From Verrucomicrobiia bacterium (GTDB lineage: Bacteria; Verrucomicrobiota; Verrucomicrobiia; Verrucomicrobiales; Akkermansiaceae): 64,000 nt of DNA. The position numbers and the translations under genes were made by a program. Under the pieces are notes generated by a model, which did no database searches, had not been told where the DNA came from, and saw nothing but the letters and a program-made list of their open reading frames with translations. Below are positions 32,290 to 41,858 of this stretch, one piece after another. The stretch is from positions 124,001-188,000 of the forward strand of contig JAUIGV010000003.1 in NCBI GenBank assembly GCA_030432565.1, in the 5' to 3' direction. The stretch's first letter is position 1, and each line of letters begins with the position of its first letter.

Positions 32290-35200
32290 ATGAAGCGTCT
32301 TCTGCCACTCCTTCTCGCCGTCGCGGCCTTGGGCTCTCTTTTCCTTGCCAATGGACAGGAAAAAGAATCCTCCAAGCCGGAACCGTCACGCCCGCTCAAG
32401 GCTCTCCTGATTGCCGGTGGTTGCTGTCACGATTATGAGAAGCAGCACGAGGTTCTTTACAAAGGAATCCAGGAGCGGGCGAACGTTCGCGTTGATGTCA
32501 TGTGGACACGCGACAAGTCCACCAATCCGCCTCTGCCACTTTATGACGACCCGGATTGGGCGAAGGGCTACGACATTATCATTCACGATGAGTGCGCTGC
32601 CAATAACAAGGACCTCAAGGTGATGGAGAACATCCTCGAGGTTCACAAAACCATCCCTGCGGTGCATCTCCACTGCGCGATGCATTCCTTCCGCAATGGC
32701 ACCGACAAGTGGCCCAAGCACCTCGGTCTCCATTCCACCGGCCATGGCCCGCAGAAACCTCTCGAAATCACCTACACCAATCCCGATCATCCCATCACCA
32801 GGACGCTCGAAAATTGGGTCACCAAAAACGAAGAGCTCTATAACAATCGTGAGATCTTCGACGCCGAACCGCTGGCTCTCGCAACCCAGAAAGTGGGCGA
32901 ACGGGAGAACTCCGCTGTCGTTGCCTGGATCAACACCAAGCAAGGTGCTCCAACGTTCTCCACCACCATTGGTCATAATACCTATACAGTCGAAGATCCG
33001 CGTTACCTTGATCTGGTGACTCGTGGCTTGCTGTGGGCCACAGGCAAGTTGAACGACGACTACCTCAAGCCCTATACCGGATCCAACGTCATCACCGAAA
33101 TGGGAGCGAAGGAAGAAAAAGTTGAATCGCTCTTTGGGAAGCCTTCCAGGGATTCCGTTAAGGTGAAGCTTTCCGCTTCCTCGACCCAGGTCAGTGATCA
33201 GCATTATCCGTGGAAGGCGATCGATGGTGATGTGGGAACCCGATGGACTGCCAATGGGCCGGGCCAACCGGCTTGGTTGCAGCTTGAGTTCGAAAAGCCC
33301 GCCACCGTGACTTCGGTTGAAATCCTCTGGGAGCAGCGCAACGAATGGTATCACTACAAGATCGAGACTTCGCTCGATGGCAAGGCGTGGAAGATGGCTT
33401 ATGATGGTTCGAAGAACGAACGAAAGTCCGACACCAGGGATCACTTCAAGGCGGAGAACACTAAGTTCCTCCGCGTCACCACTCTGGGCCAGCAAACCGG
33501 CAAATGGCCGGCGCTTTGGGAGATCCGCCTCACCGGGCCGAAGGGAAAACTGAAACTCTTCCCCATCCTTGATAAAAAGGAGATCAGCCAAACCAAAGGT
33601 GCGTCCGGCAAAGGCTTCGAAAAGTCCGGCAACATCAAGCCGCAAATCGCCAAGCTGTCTCCCGAGGAGGAAGCGGCCATCCTCAAGGATTGCGAGGTTC
33701 CCGAAGGATTCGAAAAAACTCTTTTCGCGACGTGGCACTCGGCCAACTACCCGGTCTACGTCGCGGCTTCACCGGGCGGGGATCTTTACGTTTCGTCCGA
33801 TGGCAATGGCTCGCTGGGTCGTCAGCCGAATCGTGGCCGCGTGATGCGACTGCGTGACACCGACAAAGACGGCCGTGCGGATGAAGTCACCGAATTCATC
33901 CGCGATATCGATTCGCCACGCGGATTGATTTGGGATCATGATCGCCTTTATCTCCTGCATCCGCCGCATATCTCGGTCTTCTTTGATCGTGATGGTGATG
34001 GCGTGGCCGAGGAATCGAAACGGCTCATTTCCGACATCGCTTTTGGCTTTGAGGACCGACCCGCCGACCACACCACGAATGGTTTGGAAATGGGCATCGA
34101 TGGTTGGATCTACATCGCGGGCGGCGATTTCGGTTTCATGAAAGCAACCGGCACCGACGGCCGTACTTTGCAGCATCGAGGCGGTGGCGTCATTCGTTTC
34201 CGACCCGATGGCTCCGGGCTTGAGTTGTTCTCGACGGGAACGCGCAACATTCTCGCGACTCCGATGTCGCCCACGCTCGACATGTTCGCGCGTGACAACA
34301 CCAATGACGGCGGCGGCTGGGATGTCCGCTTTCATCACTTTACCCCACTTTCCGATCACGGTTACCCGCGCCTTTATAAGAATTTTGAGAAGGAGCATAT
34401 CCACCCCCTTGCCGACTACGGTGGTGGCTCCGGTTGCGGTGGTGTCTACATTCACGAACCGGGTTTCCCGGATGAGTGGAACAAGGCTCCTTTTACCTGC
34501 GATTGGGGTCGTGCGGGTCTTTTCCGCCACACCGTCGAACCCGAGGGTGCGACCTTTAAAGAGACCGCCGAGCCACAACGCTTCATCAAGGTAAGCCGGC
34601 CCACCGATGCCGATGTCGATGGCATGTCCGCAGTTTACCAAGCCGCCTGGAAAGGTCCCGCGACCTTCAATTGGGCGGGCCCGGATCAAGGCTACATTGT
34701 GCGCGTGACCCCGAAGGATTACACCCCGGAGCCGCTTCCGGATTTTGAAAAAATGAGTGATGAAGAGTTGGTGAAAGCGCTCGATTCTCCGTCGCACATT
34801 CGCACACTGGCGGCTCAACGAGCTTTGATGAGAAGAGGGGAGGATCAAGCTTGCGCCAATTTGTTGGTTGAAAAATTTGTGAGAGATTCAATTGGGCGGA
34901 AACAAGACGCGCCGACTCCAACAGGTGGTGCAATTGCTGCGCTTTTCGCATTGGGCGAAGTCGCACCGAATTCCTTCCAGGGTGTCGATGGTTTGATCGT
35001 TTTTGAGTCAGCAGGGGCGCATTTCGCTCGATTCATTGGTGATTTTCCAAATAAAAAAACTACTGGTTTTACGAAGGCTTTGAAGTCGGGGCTGAAGAGT
35101 TCCAACCCGAGATTTAAGCTCGAGTCGATTGCTGCAATTGCTCGTGCTGGCTTGAATGAACTGGCCGGGGAAGTTTCAGAGACTCTTTCGGATCCTGATC

Positions 35201-36723
35201 CCGTTATCCGTCACACCGCTTACCGGGCTTTGGCAAAAATGTCGGCTCACGAAGCGGCCTTTTCCAAGGTCGATTCCGATGACACCGAAACCCGCAAGGC
35301 TGCCGCTTGGGCGCTCATGCGGATGCATAAGAAGGAGGTCGTGGATGGCTTGTTGGCTCGATTGAAGTCCGGGGATACTCCGGAAAAACGCCGTCCTCTT
35401 CTGTCGACTCTCGCTCGTCTTTATCACAAGGAAGCCGAGTGGAAGGGCGATTCCTGGGGGACTCGTCCGGACACGCGCGGGCCATACTATCAGCTTGCGA
35501 CCTGGGAGGAGTCCGACCGGATTTTGAAGAACCTTAAAGCCATTTTGAAAGATGCTTCCGCCGAGGAAGCCGCTTTCATTATCACCAAGCTGAACAAGAA
35601 TCGCATCCCGGCGAATGATGCTTTGGAGCGCATCATTGATCTCGCTCTCAAAGACGACAAGTTGATTCCGGTTGCGATCAAGCAGATCGCTTCCGGCGGA
35701 TCCGTTCCGGCCAAAGCCATTCTTCTCGTGGTGAAAGGTGCGAGCGATCCTGAAACTCCTGCCGATTCTCTTGCTGACGCCGTTAAGATCCTCGTGAATT
35801 CCGATGACAAATCATCTCTCCCTGCGGTTCTCAAAGCGCTGGTGCAACTCGACAAGACCAAGGGAGCAGGTAAGCAACAAGCGGCAGCGAAAGATCACTT
35901 TTTCAAGGCCGCCAAGCTTGAGAATCATCACCTTATGCTCGAGAAAATGGCAGCAGAGAAGCCGGACACTCCGGAAGGGAAGTATGCCGCGATGGCGGTG
36001 GTGACCCTGGCTTCTCGCAAAGGTGGATCGCCCGAGTCACGGGAGATGTCCCTCAAGGCAATCTCCAAAGGATGGTCTGATTCGAAGCAGAAGATCGCCT
36101 TCATCAATGCCGCCCGCGATTTGCGAAATCCGGTCATTAACGACCAGATCCGCATCGCTCTCAGCGACCCTGACGAAGCGGTGGCGAAGGCCGCCAAGGA
36201 TGCAGCCGGACGACTTAAGATCCAGGCTCCCGGCGCAGACAAGACTCCCAAAATTGCCACTTTGAAACCTGCGGAGGCTTTGAAGCAAATTACCGCTCAC
36301 AAAGGTGACGTTGCACTGGGGCAGGCTATCTTCGCGCGTGCGACCTGCAATGCCTGTCACACCGTGTCTCAGAACGAAAAACAGAAGGGCCCGTACCTTG
36401 GCAACATCGCCGAGACCTATCGTCGTAATGAACTCGTCGAAGCGATTCTCGATCCGAACAAAACGATTGCGCAGGGTTTTGCGACGAATGTCTTCAGTCT
36501 CAATGACGGAAAATCTTTCGTGGGATTTGTGACTGATGAAGCAGGTGAGAGCGTGAGTATTCGTGACATCAGTAGTGCCGAACATACCTTCAAGAAAAGC
36601 GAGATTAAGGATCGTTCCACCCTGCCGACTTCATTGATGCCTCCGGGTCTGCTTTCCGGGTTCACGGTGCACGAAGCAGCCAGCTTGTTGGACTACCTTG
36701 AGTCGCTGGTGAAGAAAAAATGA
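32290..36723 (+). CDS. Secreted fusion: ThuA, discoidin, PVC dehydrogenase propeller, HEAT repeats and cytochrome c
   Basis: The 1477-residue product has a signal peptide (about 1-22). A ThuA domain covers about 36-255 (KALLIAGGCCHDYEKQ at its start). An F5/8 type C module covers about 295-418 (HYPWKAIDGDVGTRWTANG). A PVC-type glucose/sorbosone dehydrogenase-like propeller covers about 470-803 (PEGFEKTLFATWHSANYPV, DTDKDGRADEV). Helical HEAT-like repeats follow at about 820-1316. The last domain is a cytochrome c with one heme motif, CNACH at 1353-1357, and a distal Met probably in LPTSLMPPGLL. Such proteins are thought to oxidise sugars outside the cytoplasm and pass electrons to the heme; the substrate is unknown. 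The ATG at 32290 is chosen because it begins the signal peptide. A degraded palindromic repeat follows the stop. Confidence 0.85.
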   Translation: MKRLLPLLLAVAALGSLFLANGQEKESSKPEPSRPLKALLIAGGCCHDYEKQHEVLYKGIQERANVRVDVMWTRDKSTNPPLPLYDDPDWAKGYDIIIHDECAANNKDLKVMENILEVHKTIPAVHLHCAMHSFRNGTDKWPKHLGLHSTGHGPQKPLEITYTNPDHPITRTLENWVTKNEELYNNREIFDAEPLALATQKVGERENSAVVAWINTKQGAPTFSTTIGHNTYTVEDPRYLDLVTRGLLWATGKLNDDYLKPYTGSNVITEMGAKEEKVESLFGKPSRDSVKVKLSASSTQVSDQHYPWKAIDGDVGTRWTANGPGQPAWLQLEFEKPATVTSVEILWEQRNEWYHYKIETSLDGKAWKMAYDGSKNERKSDTRDHFKAENTKFLRVTTLGQQTGKWPALWEIRLTGPKGKLKLFPILDKKEISQTKGASGKGFEKSGNIKPQIAKLSPEEEAAILKDCEVPEGFEKTLFATWHSANYPVYVAASPGGDLYVSSDGNGSLGRQPNRGRVMRLRDTDKDGRADEVTEFIRDIDSPRGLIWDHDRLYLLHPPHISVFFDRDGDGVAEESKRLISDIAFGFEDRPADHTTNGLEMGIDGWIYIAGGDFGFMKATGTDGRTLQHRGGGVIRFRPDGSGLELFSTGTRNILATPMSPTLDMFARDNTNDGGGWDVRFHHFTPLSDHGYPRLYKNFEKEHIHPLADYGGGSGCGGVYIHEPGFPDEWNKAPFTCDWGRAGLFRHTVEPEGATFKETAEPQRFIKVSRPTDADVDGMSAVYQAAWKGPATFNWAGPDQGYIVRVTPKDYTPEPLPDFEKMSDEELVKALDSPSHIRTLAAQRALMRRGEDQACANLLVEKFVRDSIGRKQDAPTPTGGAIAALFALGEVAPNSFQGVDGLIVFESAGAHFARFIGDFPNKKTTGFTKALKSGLKSSNPRFKLESIAAIARAGLNELAGEVSETLSDPDPVIRHTAYRALAKMSAHEAAFSKVDSDDTETRKAAAWALMRMHKKEVVDGLLARLKSGDTPEKRRPLLSTLARLYHKEAEWKGDSWGTRPDTRGPYYQLATWEESDRILKNLKAILKDASAEEAAFIITKLNKNRIPANDALERIIDLALKDDKLIPVAIKQIASGGSVPAKAILLVVKGASDPETPADSLADAVKILVNSDDKSSLPAVLKALVQLDKTKGAGKQQAAAKDHFFKAAKLENHHLMLEKMAAEKPDTPEGKYAAMAVVTLASRKGGSPESREMSLKAISKGWSDSKQKIAFINAARDLRNPVINDQIRIALSDPDEAVAKAAKDAAGRLKIQAPGADKTPKIATLKPAEALKQITAHKGDVALGQAIFARATCNACHTVSQNEKQKGPYLGNIAETYRRNELVEAILDPNKTIAQGFATNVFSLNDGKSFVGFVTDEAGESVSIRDISSAEHTFKKSEIKDRSTLPTSLMPPGLLSGFTVHEAASLLDYLESLVKKK

Positions 36724-36725
36724 GC

Positions 36726-36793
36726 CAGCCGAAAGCTCTTGTGGCTTTCGCTTGTGTCTGATGGGGTGGCCAGAAGCTGGAGCCTTTGGCAAC
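36726..36793. repeat. Degraded copy of the palindromic repeat at 1391-1452
   Basis: AGCCGAAAGCTC at 36726-36737 and CAGAAGCTGGAGCCTTTGGCAAC at 36771-36793 resemble the arms of the repeat at 1391-1452, with several mismatches. The left part folds locally with GGCTTTCGCT at 36743-36752. It lies between a plus-strand stop and a convergent minus-strand stop, the same kind of position as the better copy. Confidence 0.4.
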
Positions 36794-36799
36794 GCCCTA

Positions 36800-37765
36800 T
36801 CAGGAAACCGGCTCGGCGGAGTATTCTTTGTCGTGGTCGTAGGCCTTCGAACCATCAATGACGATCTTGGGATCTGGCTCGCAGGCCATTTTGGGATCCT
36901 TGTTCGGGTAATCAAGGACTGACAAGAAATGGCGGAGGCAATTGATACGCGCTCTTTTTTTGTCGTCCGATTTGATGACAGTCCATGGTGAGTCGGCGGT
37001 ATGGGTGTGGAAAAACATCGCTTCCTTGGCCTTGGTGTAATCATCCCATTTGTCGAGGGACTGGAGATCAATGGGGCTGAGTTTCCATTGCTTGAGGGGA
37101 TCGGTTTTTCTCCCGTGAAAGCGGCGGAGTTGCTCAAGTCGACTCACCGAGAACCAGTACTTCACCAACTTGATTCCACTGTTGGTAATCATTCTTTCGA
37201 GCGAGGGGCACTGGCGGAGGAACTCAAGGTAGTCCGAGGGGGTGCAAAATTCCATGACCCGCTCGACGCCGGTTCGGTTGTACCAGGAGCGGTCAAAGAA
37301 GACCATTTCTCCCTTGGTCGGCAGGTGTTTGATATAGCGCTGAAAATACCACTGGCCCATCTCGCGTTCGGTTGGTTTTTCGAGCGCGATAATGTGGGCG
37401 GCGCGTGGGTTTAGGTGTTCCATGAAGCGTTTGATGGTCCCTCCCTTGCCGGCGGCATCGCGTCCTTCGAAAAGAATAAGGATCCGCTGTCCGGTCGATT
37501 TGACCCACTGTTGGACTTTAAGAAGTTCGGCCTGGAGCTTGAGCTTTTCCTGCTCGTATTCAACTGTCGCCATTTTCTCGCGGTAGGGATAGACCCCTTT
37601 CCGGTGGGCGACTTCGAGCGAGACCTGATTGCTGAGACCTTTTGGATGTCCGTTGCTGGCTTCGAGTAATTCTCCCAGATTAGCGAATTCAGGAGCCAGT
37701 TCGACCTTCTTCGGAGCCGTCTTCTTTTTGGTGCGGCTCTTCTTTTGCGCTCTCGATTTTGACAT
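36800..37765 (-). CDS. ppk2: Polyphosphate kinase 2 family protein
   Basis: PPK2 enzymes transfer phosphate between polyphosphate and nucleotides, usually making GTP/ATP or phosphorylating NMPs/NDPs. The 321-residue product has a basic, Lys-rich N-terminus (about 1-30) and then the PPK2 core. It has Walker A FEGRDAAGKGGTIKRF, the lid-region sequence YFQRYIKHLP, Walker B VFFDRSWYNRTGVERVMEFC and the conserved KYWFSVSRLEQLRRF. All motifs are intact. Length and motifs fit the class I single-domain type. The enzyme is cytoplasmic. The highly basic tail is longer than in many relatives. The gene is monocistronic and converges on the large fusion gene. Confidence 0.93.
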   Translation of the reverse strand: MSKSRAQKKSRTKKKTAPKKVELAPEFANLGELLEASNGHPKGLSNQVSLEVAHRKGVYPYREKMATVEYEQEKLKLQAELLKVQQWVKSTGQRILILFEGRDAAGKGGTIKRFMEHLNPRAAHIIALEKPTEREMGQWYFQRYIKHLPTKGEMVFFDRSWYNRTGVERVMEFCTPSDYLEFLRQCPSLERMITNSGIKLVKYWFSVSRLEQLRRFHGRKTDPLKQWKLSPIDLQSLDKWDDYTKAKEAMFFHTHTADSPWTVIKSDDKKRARINCLRHFLSVLDYPNKDPKMACEPDPKIVIDGSKAYDHDKEYSAEPVS

Positions 37766-37925
37766 GTCGGAACCCTAACAGAGCGAGGGGCAGGGGCTAA
37801 GCGGATGCAAACTGATGCGGACAGAATCAAACCCCATGCGCAACGAGCGGCATTTTGTGTTTCATTGTAGCCAGAGATCTTTCTGTTTCCTTTTGTCACC
37901 GCGCTGCTATGACGTGGTGATTCCC

Positions 37926-39218
37926 ATGCGAATTATTTTACTATTTCTCTGCTCTCTTTCCTTGGCCGCGTTGGGTGACACCTCGGTGTTGTCAGGCTAC
38001 GGTGAGCTCCGGCATCTTGCCGGCACGGGGAATGCCAAGGATGCAAACTTTTGGGATCCAACATTTGAAGGGGCCCATCCCTTGGCGGTTGAACTATCCA
38101 ACCCCCACGATTGCGGAAGCGATGCCTTTGGCCGCGTTTACATCGTCGACAAGGAATCGCACAGCGTGCTTCGGATCTCTGCCAACGGGGCCGTGCTCAC
38201 CACGGTCGCAGGCACCCACATTGCGGGGGACGGCCCGGATTCAGGAACTCCCGCCACATCAGTGGCCCTCGCCAACCCGAATGGCCTGCACGTTCTGATT
38301 AATGGAACTTTCTACATTCTGGATACTGATAATGCCAAGATTCGTCGCGTTACTCCTGATGGGAATTGTTCGACCGTGGTGCATCATCCCGCCGGATTTG
38401 GAGCAGGACGGGGACTCTGGGTTTCTCCGGATGAGCAAACGATCTACTTTAACGGAGCCAATGTTGGTGGAGGCCTTCAGGCTGTCATGAAGTGGACCCC
38501 GGCGACCGGTGCGACAGAGCTGACAAGACTTCCTCATGGAAGCGGGAGTGACGGTTTCGGTCTCGGCAACCTGGACGTGGCACCTGACGGTTCTGTCGGC
38601 ATTACCAGTTTGGGGAATCAATTGGTTTATCGATTTGATGGGGAGACCAGCTCCGTGATTGCGGGAACCGGATCAACTTCCGGAACCAATGGTTCCGGAT
38701 CGGTGGCCACGGAGGTGGCTTTGAATCGTCCCCGTGGCATTGCTTTCCTTCCCGATGGATCTTATTTCATCGCGACCCAGAAGGGGGGCGATGTCTGGTG
38801 GGTTGATACGAGCGGCATCATCCACCTTTTTGTTCAGGGGGCGGGTAGCGGGAACGTTAATGCGGGAAACGGTCAGCCTTGGACAGTCGCCGGAGATAAG
38901 ATCGCAGAGCCCCGGGCCGTCCATCTTGCCACCAATGGAGATCTCCTGATCACCACCAACGACAGGGGGTTTATCCGCGCCGTCGATAATGTTTGTCTCC
39001 CCATCGTGCCTACGCCAACACTCCGATCGCTCGATGGTGAATTGGCGTTCGACTGGCAGCCTGCCTACAAGTCCGGTTTGCTACTTGAGTCCTCCGAATC
39101 TCCTGCCGGCCCATGGAGTATTGAGACCGCGCCCAATGACTCCGCCGCAATTCTCCCGCTTGATGGGCCCTCGCGCTTCTACCGTCTTCGCGCTACGGTT
39201 CTGTCCGGTGGACGGTAG
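37926..39218 (+). CDS. Secreted NHL-repeat beta-propeller protein
   Basis: This 430-residue protein has a signal peptide (about 1-18) and a propeller of NHL-type blades. Seen are DAFGRVYIVDKESHSVLRIS, GTFYILDTDNAKIRRVTPDG, RPRGIAFLPDGSYFIATQ and EPRAVHLATNGDLLITTND. VAGT and IAGTGS turns between blades are typical. The C-terminus (about 355-425) is the beta module with FDWQPAYKSGLLLESSESPAGPW seen at the end of several exoproteins here. The protein probably binds a ligand or partner outside the cytoplasm and shows no catalytic motif. The ATG at 37926 begins the signal peptide; the open frame to 37815 has no such feature. Confidence 0.75.
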   Translation: MRIILLFLCSLSLAALGDTSVLSGYGELRHLAGTGNAKDANFWDPTFEGAHPLAVELSNPHDCGSDAFGRVYIVDKESHSVLRISANGAVLTTVAGTHIAGDGPDSGTPATSVALANPNGLHVLINGTFYILDTDNAKIRRVTPDGNCSTVVHHPAGFGAGRGLWVSPDEQTIYFNGANVGGGLQAVMKWTPATGATELTRLPHGSGSDGFGLGNLDVAPDGSVGITSLGNQLVYRFDGETSSVIAGTGSTSGTNGSGSVATEVALNRPRGIAFLPDGSYFIATQKGGDVWWVDTSGIIHLFVQGAGSGNVNAGNGQPWTVAGDKIAEPRAVHLATNGDLLITTNDRGFIRAVDNVCLPIVPTPTLRSLDGELAFDWQPAYKSGLLLESSESPAGPWSIETAPNDSAAILPLDGPSRFYRLRATVLSGGR

Positions 39219-39252
39219 GAATTCGGAGTGCGGGCCATTGCTTCCCCCCTTC

Positions 39253-40224
39253 TTAGGATTGATGGGTCACGAGTGAGGCGAGAGGCAGTATGCCGTCGTG
39301 CGGCCAGAGAGCGGGTGGGTTCTGGGCTTCGCCGAGTGGGAAGATCCTGGGTGACGGGAGGTCGGTGCGCTTTTCGAAAGGATGAAGGGCGATGCCGGAG
39401 AGATGGCTAAAGTTTGAAAAGTCATCCGGCATGGGGCGAAGAATGACAGTACGGTTTCCGGGGGAAAGAGTGAGTTGGGGTTTGTCGTTGTAGATGATGG
39501 TCCAAGCGGTGGAGCTTTCGCTATGCCAGAGGGCGTGGGATTTGGGATCTTGTGCGATGAGGTAGCGGGTTTCTTCGCGGAGGTTGGTGATGGCACCTGC
39601 TTCTGAAAGCGACAGGGGGCCGCGGGGATTTTCTTTCTCAAAATCAGCCATGGCTTCCGCCAGGACCGGGCCGAAGGAGCGGGGGTCTTTTAAGAAAATA
39701 GTCTGGAGAGAGAGACAGCCGGCTTGGTTGAAAAGGCCGATGTCGCGCGCCGCGAGGCGGGCTGCTTCCGGGGTGGGGTCGTCGATGAGGGCGATTCCGA
39801 GCCGGTTTCCGTGGCCCACGAAGGGAATCTCGAGCGGGCAGAGTTGCTGAAAGTGGCGGATTGTTTCATCGGAGCCGAAGACGACGAGGGCATCGGCGGT
39901 CTCAATCCAGTGGTCGGGGAGGTCGCGGGAGACTTCGACGAAGGGCCGAAGTGGCGCCGGGATTTCGAAATCAAGGAGGGCCCGGGAGGGGAGCTTTAGC
40001 CGGTTGTGAGCGCCAAGAAGGATGCCGTTGAGAAGAGTTTGGAAGGCAGCGTGCGGAGTGTTGCCGCTGACGATGTGGACGATCGCTTTTGGGAGTCGAA
40101 CGGTTGGGCCGCCGACTTCGCGCTGGAAAATCTCCACCAACGATGCGCGGGTGAGTTTGCCGGTGAAGGGCTCGAGTTGTCCGGCGGAAGCGAGGATGAG
40201 GTTGAGGCGATCGGCGAGGGTCAT
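39253..40224 (-). CDS. LuxC-like acyl-CoA/acyl-protein reductase
   Basis: LuxC-family enzymes reduce an activated fatty acyl group to aldehyde with NADPH through a Cys thioester. The 323-residue product contains VHIVSGNTPHAAFQTLLNGI, ALVVFGSDET and DIGLFNQAGCLSLQTIFL, the last with the catalytic Cys in the usual place. It is shorter than Vibrio LuxC (about 480), mainly at the N-terminus. Its ATG overlaps the stop of the LuxE-like gene as ATGA at 40221-40224, so the two are coupled and probably form one complex. No luciferase (luxAB) or transferase (luxD) is nearby, so aldehyde or alcohol production for lipids or another product is more likely than light. The start at 40224 is preferred over 40257 for this overlap. 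Confidence 0.78.
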   Translation of the reverse strand: MTLADRLNLILASAGQLEPFTGKLTRASLVEIFQREVGGPTVRLPKAIVHIVSGNTPHAAFQTLLNGILLGAHNRLKLPSRALLDFEIPAPLRPFVEVSRDLPDHWIETADALVVFGSDETIRHFQQLCPLEIPFVGHGNRLGIALIDDPTPEAARLAARDIGLFNQAGCLSLQTIFLKDPRSFGPVLAEAMADFEKENPRGPLSLSEAGAITNLREETRYLIAQDPKSHALWHSESSTAWTIIYNDKPQLTLSPGNRTVILRPMPDDFSNFSHLSGIALHPFEKRTDLPSPRIFPLGEAQNPPALWPHDGILPLASLVTHQS

Positions 40225-41258
40225 GACGAGAGAGCGTGGTCGACGGTTCGCGAGCATCCACGAGGGAGGGCTCCGGGGTCGCGGCCGATAAGGGTGAAGG
40301 AACCATCATCGTGACGCGTGGCAAAATCCTGGGTCCGAATTCCGCAGACGCTTAGGAGGTTGGCGAGGTCATGGATGACGAGGTATCCGGTTTCGCCGGG
40401 GGCGACTTCGCGTTCGGTTTCCGGATCGAGGATGAGATGACGGCACCAGTGGGGGAACCGGTGGGTGCCATCCGGACCCGTGGCGTAGGCCTGGCTGGAG
40501 AGTTCGGTCATGCCGTATTCGTTGTGAATGTGATCAGGCGGGAGACTAAAAAATCCGGAGAGATCGTGGTAAAAATCGGATTTGGAAAGCGAGTGGGCAG
40601 TTCCTTTGTAACCACCGGTTTCGAGGAGGTGGGAGCCTGACGGAAGGGGGATCGGGCCGAGAAATGCCATCAGGTGAAGAAAGGCGAGGGCGGTTCCCAT
40701 GAGGAAGAGGGGTTCGCCGGTTTGGAGGTGATCAAAGAGCGGGGCGAGGTGAAATTTGGAATGACGGAGGAGGAAGCGGGATTCCTGGCCATCATTGAGG
40801 TGGTCGAACATGTGACTGAGCGAGGATTGGGGGGCTTCGGGCTTTGAGGGAGCGAGGAAAAAGGGGGGGAGCTTGGGGAGGGGCCAGCCTTGGGAAATAG
40901 CTTTCTCGTAGAGTTGGGTGGAGGAAAAGTGATGGGAGCCCCTTGTCTCGGTGGTGGTGCCGGAAGTGAGGAAGGTGGTGCGGATTTCGCCACCGCAGGT
41001 GAGCGGGAAGTCGGGGAGTTTGAAGGCGGAGGTGGGAACGGCGGGGATTTCCTGCCAACGTGAGATGGTGTCGGGAGTTTTTCCCAGCGAACGTGCGAAG
41101 GCCGCGAAGGGCCGGTTGCGGGCGAATTGGTAGGCGAAAATATCGAGAGCGAGAGCGGAGAAGTCTTGCGGATTGGGGCTGGATAGAAAGTGGTTGAGAC
41201 GGCGAACCAAGTCGGGATCGTCCCATTTTTGCGTTGTAGGATCTTCGATTTCAGACAT
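40221..41258 (-). CDS. LuxE-like acyl-protein synthetase
   Basis: LuxE activates a fatty acid with ATP and binds it on a Cys near its C-terminus, then passes it to LuxC. The 345-residue product has the AMP-binding fold of the family, with the phosphate-binding TTFLTSGTTTETRGSH, a Glu-Tyr-Gly motif HNEYGMTELSSQAY, ETGYLVIHDLAN, and the C-terminal GRDPGALPRGCSRTVDH. The Cys of RGCS, at about residue 335, matches the acyl-carrying Cys of LuxE. The length is close to that of the family. It is first in a two-gene operon with the LuxC-like reductase. No pathway partner beyond luxC is visible. Confidence 0.8.
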   Translation of the reverse strand: MSEIEDPTTQKWDDPDLVRRLNHFLSSPNPQDFSALALDIFAYQFARNRPFAAFARSLGKTPDTISRWQEIPAVPTSAFKLPDFPLTCGGEIRTTFLTSGTTTETRGSHHFSSTQLYEKAISQGWPLPKLPPFFLAPSKPEAPQSSLSHMFDHLNDGQESRFLLRHSKFHLAPLFDHLQTGEPLFLMGTALAFLHLMAFLGPIPLPSGSHLLETGGYKGTAHSLSKSDFYHDLSGFFSLPPDHIHNEYGMTELSSQAYATGPDGTHRFPHWCRHLILDPETEREVAPGETGYLVIHDLANLLSVCGIRTQDFATRHDDGSFTLIGRDPGALPRGCSRTVDHALSS

Positions 41259-41361
41259 TTCGCTTCGGGTGGTGACTTGACAAGTTGGTCAAAGATCGCG
41301 ATGAGTTTCTCTGTCGCCATTCGACAACGCACTATCCCCAACCCCTATAATTTTAAAAGCC

Positions 41362-41835
41362 ATGTTTTCTCTGAAACACAACCTCATGCTTCTCTTTGGC
41401 AGCCTGCTTGGTGTCAGCTGCACGCTTCCCGAGCCCTATCAGGCGTCCAATCCGCAGCAAAATCCGCCGGTTGCCGGAGTGGTGAATCCTTCTCTTCCGA
41501 AGACTCCCGAGCAGATCGAGAAGGAGGCCGAACTAAAGAAAGCCCGCGACAAGGCCAATGCCGAAGCCAAAGCCCGCCGCGAGAGGCTGAAGAAAGAGCA
41601 GGAAGCCAATGGCGGTGGATCGTCTTCGGATACGACCGACGTTATTTCGCCGATCAAGCGTGAGCCGGTGAAACGGACCAGCAAGTATCGCACGGCAAGA
41701 GCGATCGTGACCAAGCCCGGTTATGTTTTCAATCCATGGACCAACAAGGCGGTTGATGTTCGAGGAATTCCAAGTGGCACGCTCATTCGTGACCCGAACG
41801 ATGGAAATCCCGACCACAAGTTCCGCGTCCCTTAG
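41362..41835 (+). CDS. Predicted lipoprotein with Lys/Glu/Ala-rich helix
   Basis: The 157-residue product has a signal peptide with lipobox LGVSC near residue 20. A low-complexity, probably coiled-coil helix (about 50-80, rich in Lys, Glu, Ala and Arg) is followed by a Gly/Ser linker. The C-terminal stretch (about 105-157) contains GYVFNPWTNKAVDVRGIPSGTL. This last segment looks conserved, and short lipoproteins with a PWTNK..DV-like ending seem to be common in Verrucomicrobia, but I cannot name a family. It probably sits at the outer or inner membrane. A strong terminator follows immediately. Confidence 0.7.
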   Translation: MFSLKHNLMLLFGSLLGVSCTLPEPYQASNPQQNPPVAGVVNPSLPKTPEQIEKEAELKKARDKANAEAKARRERLKKEQEANGGGSSSDTTDVISPIKREPVKRTSKYRTARAIVTKPGYVFNPWTNKAVDVRGIPSGTLIRDPNDGNPDHKFRVP

Positions 41836-41858
41836 AGTGGATAACTGAGTTTCCCGAC

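Noticed and set aside
32386-33738. A 450-codon antisense frame within the ThuA fusion gene
   Set aside because: Long antisense frames are common in GC-rich genes with this codon usage; the plus strand has clear domains across the whole stretch.
39253-41258. A bioluminescence operon
   Set aside because: Only luxE- and luxC-like genes are present; luxA, luxB and luxD are absent on both sides.
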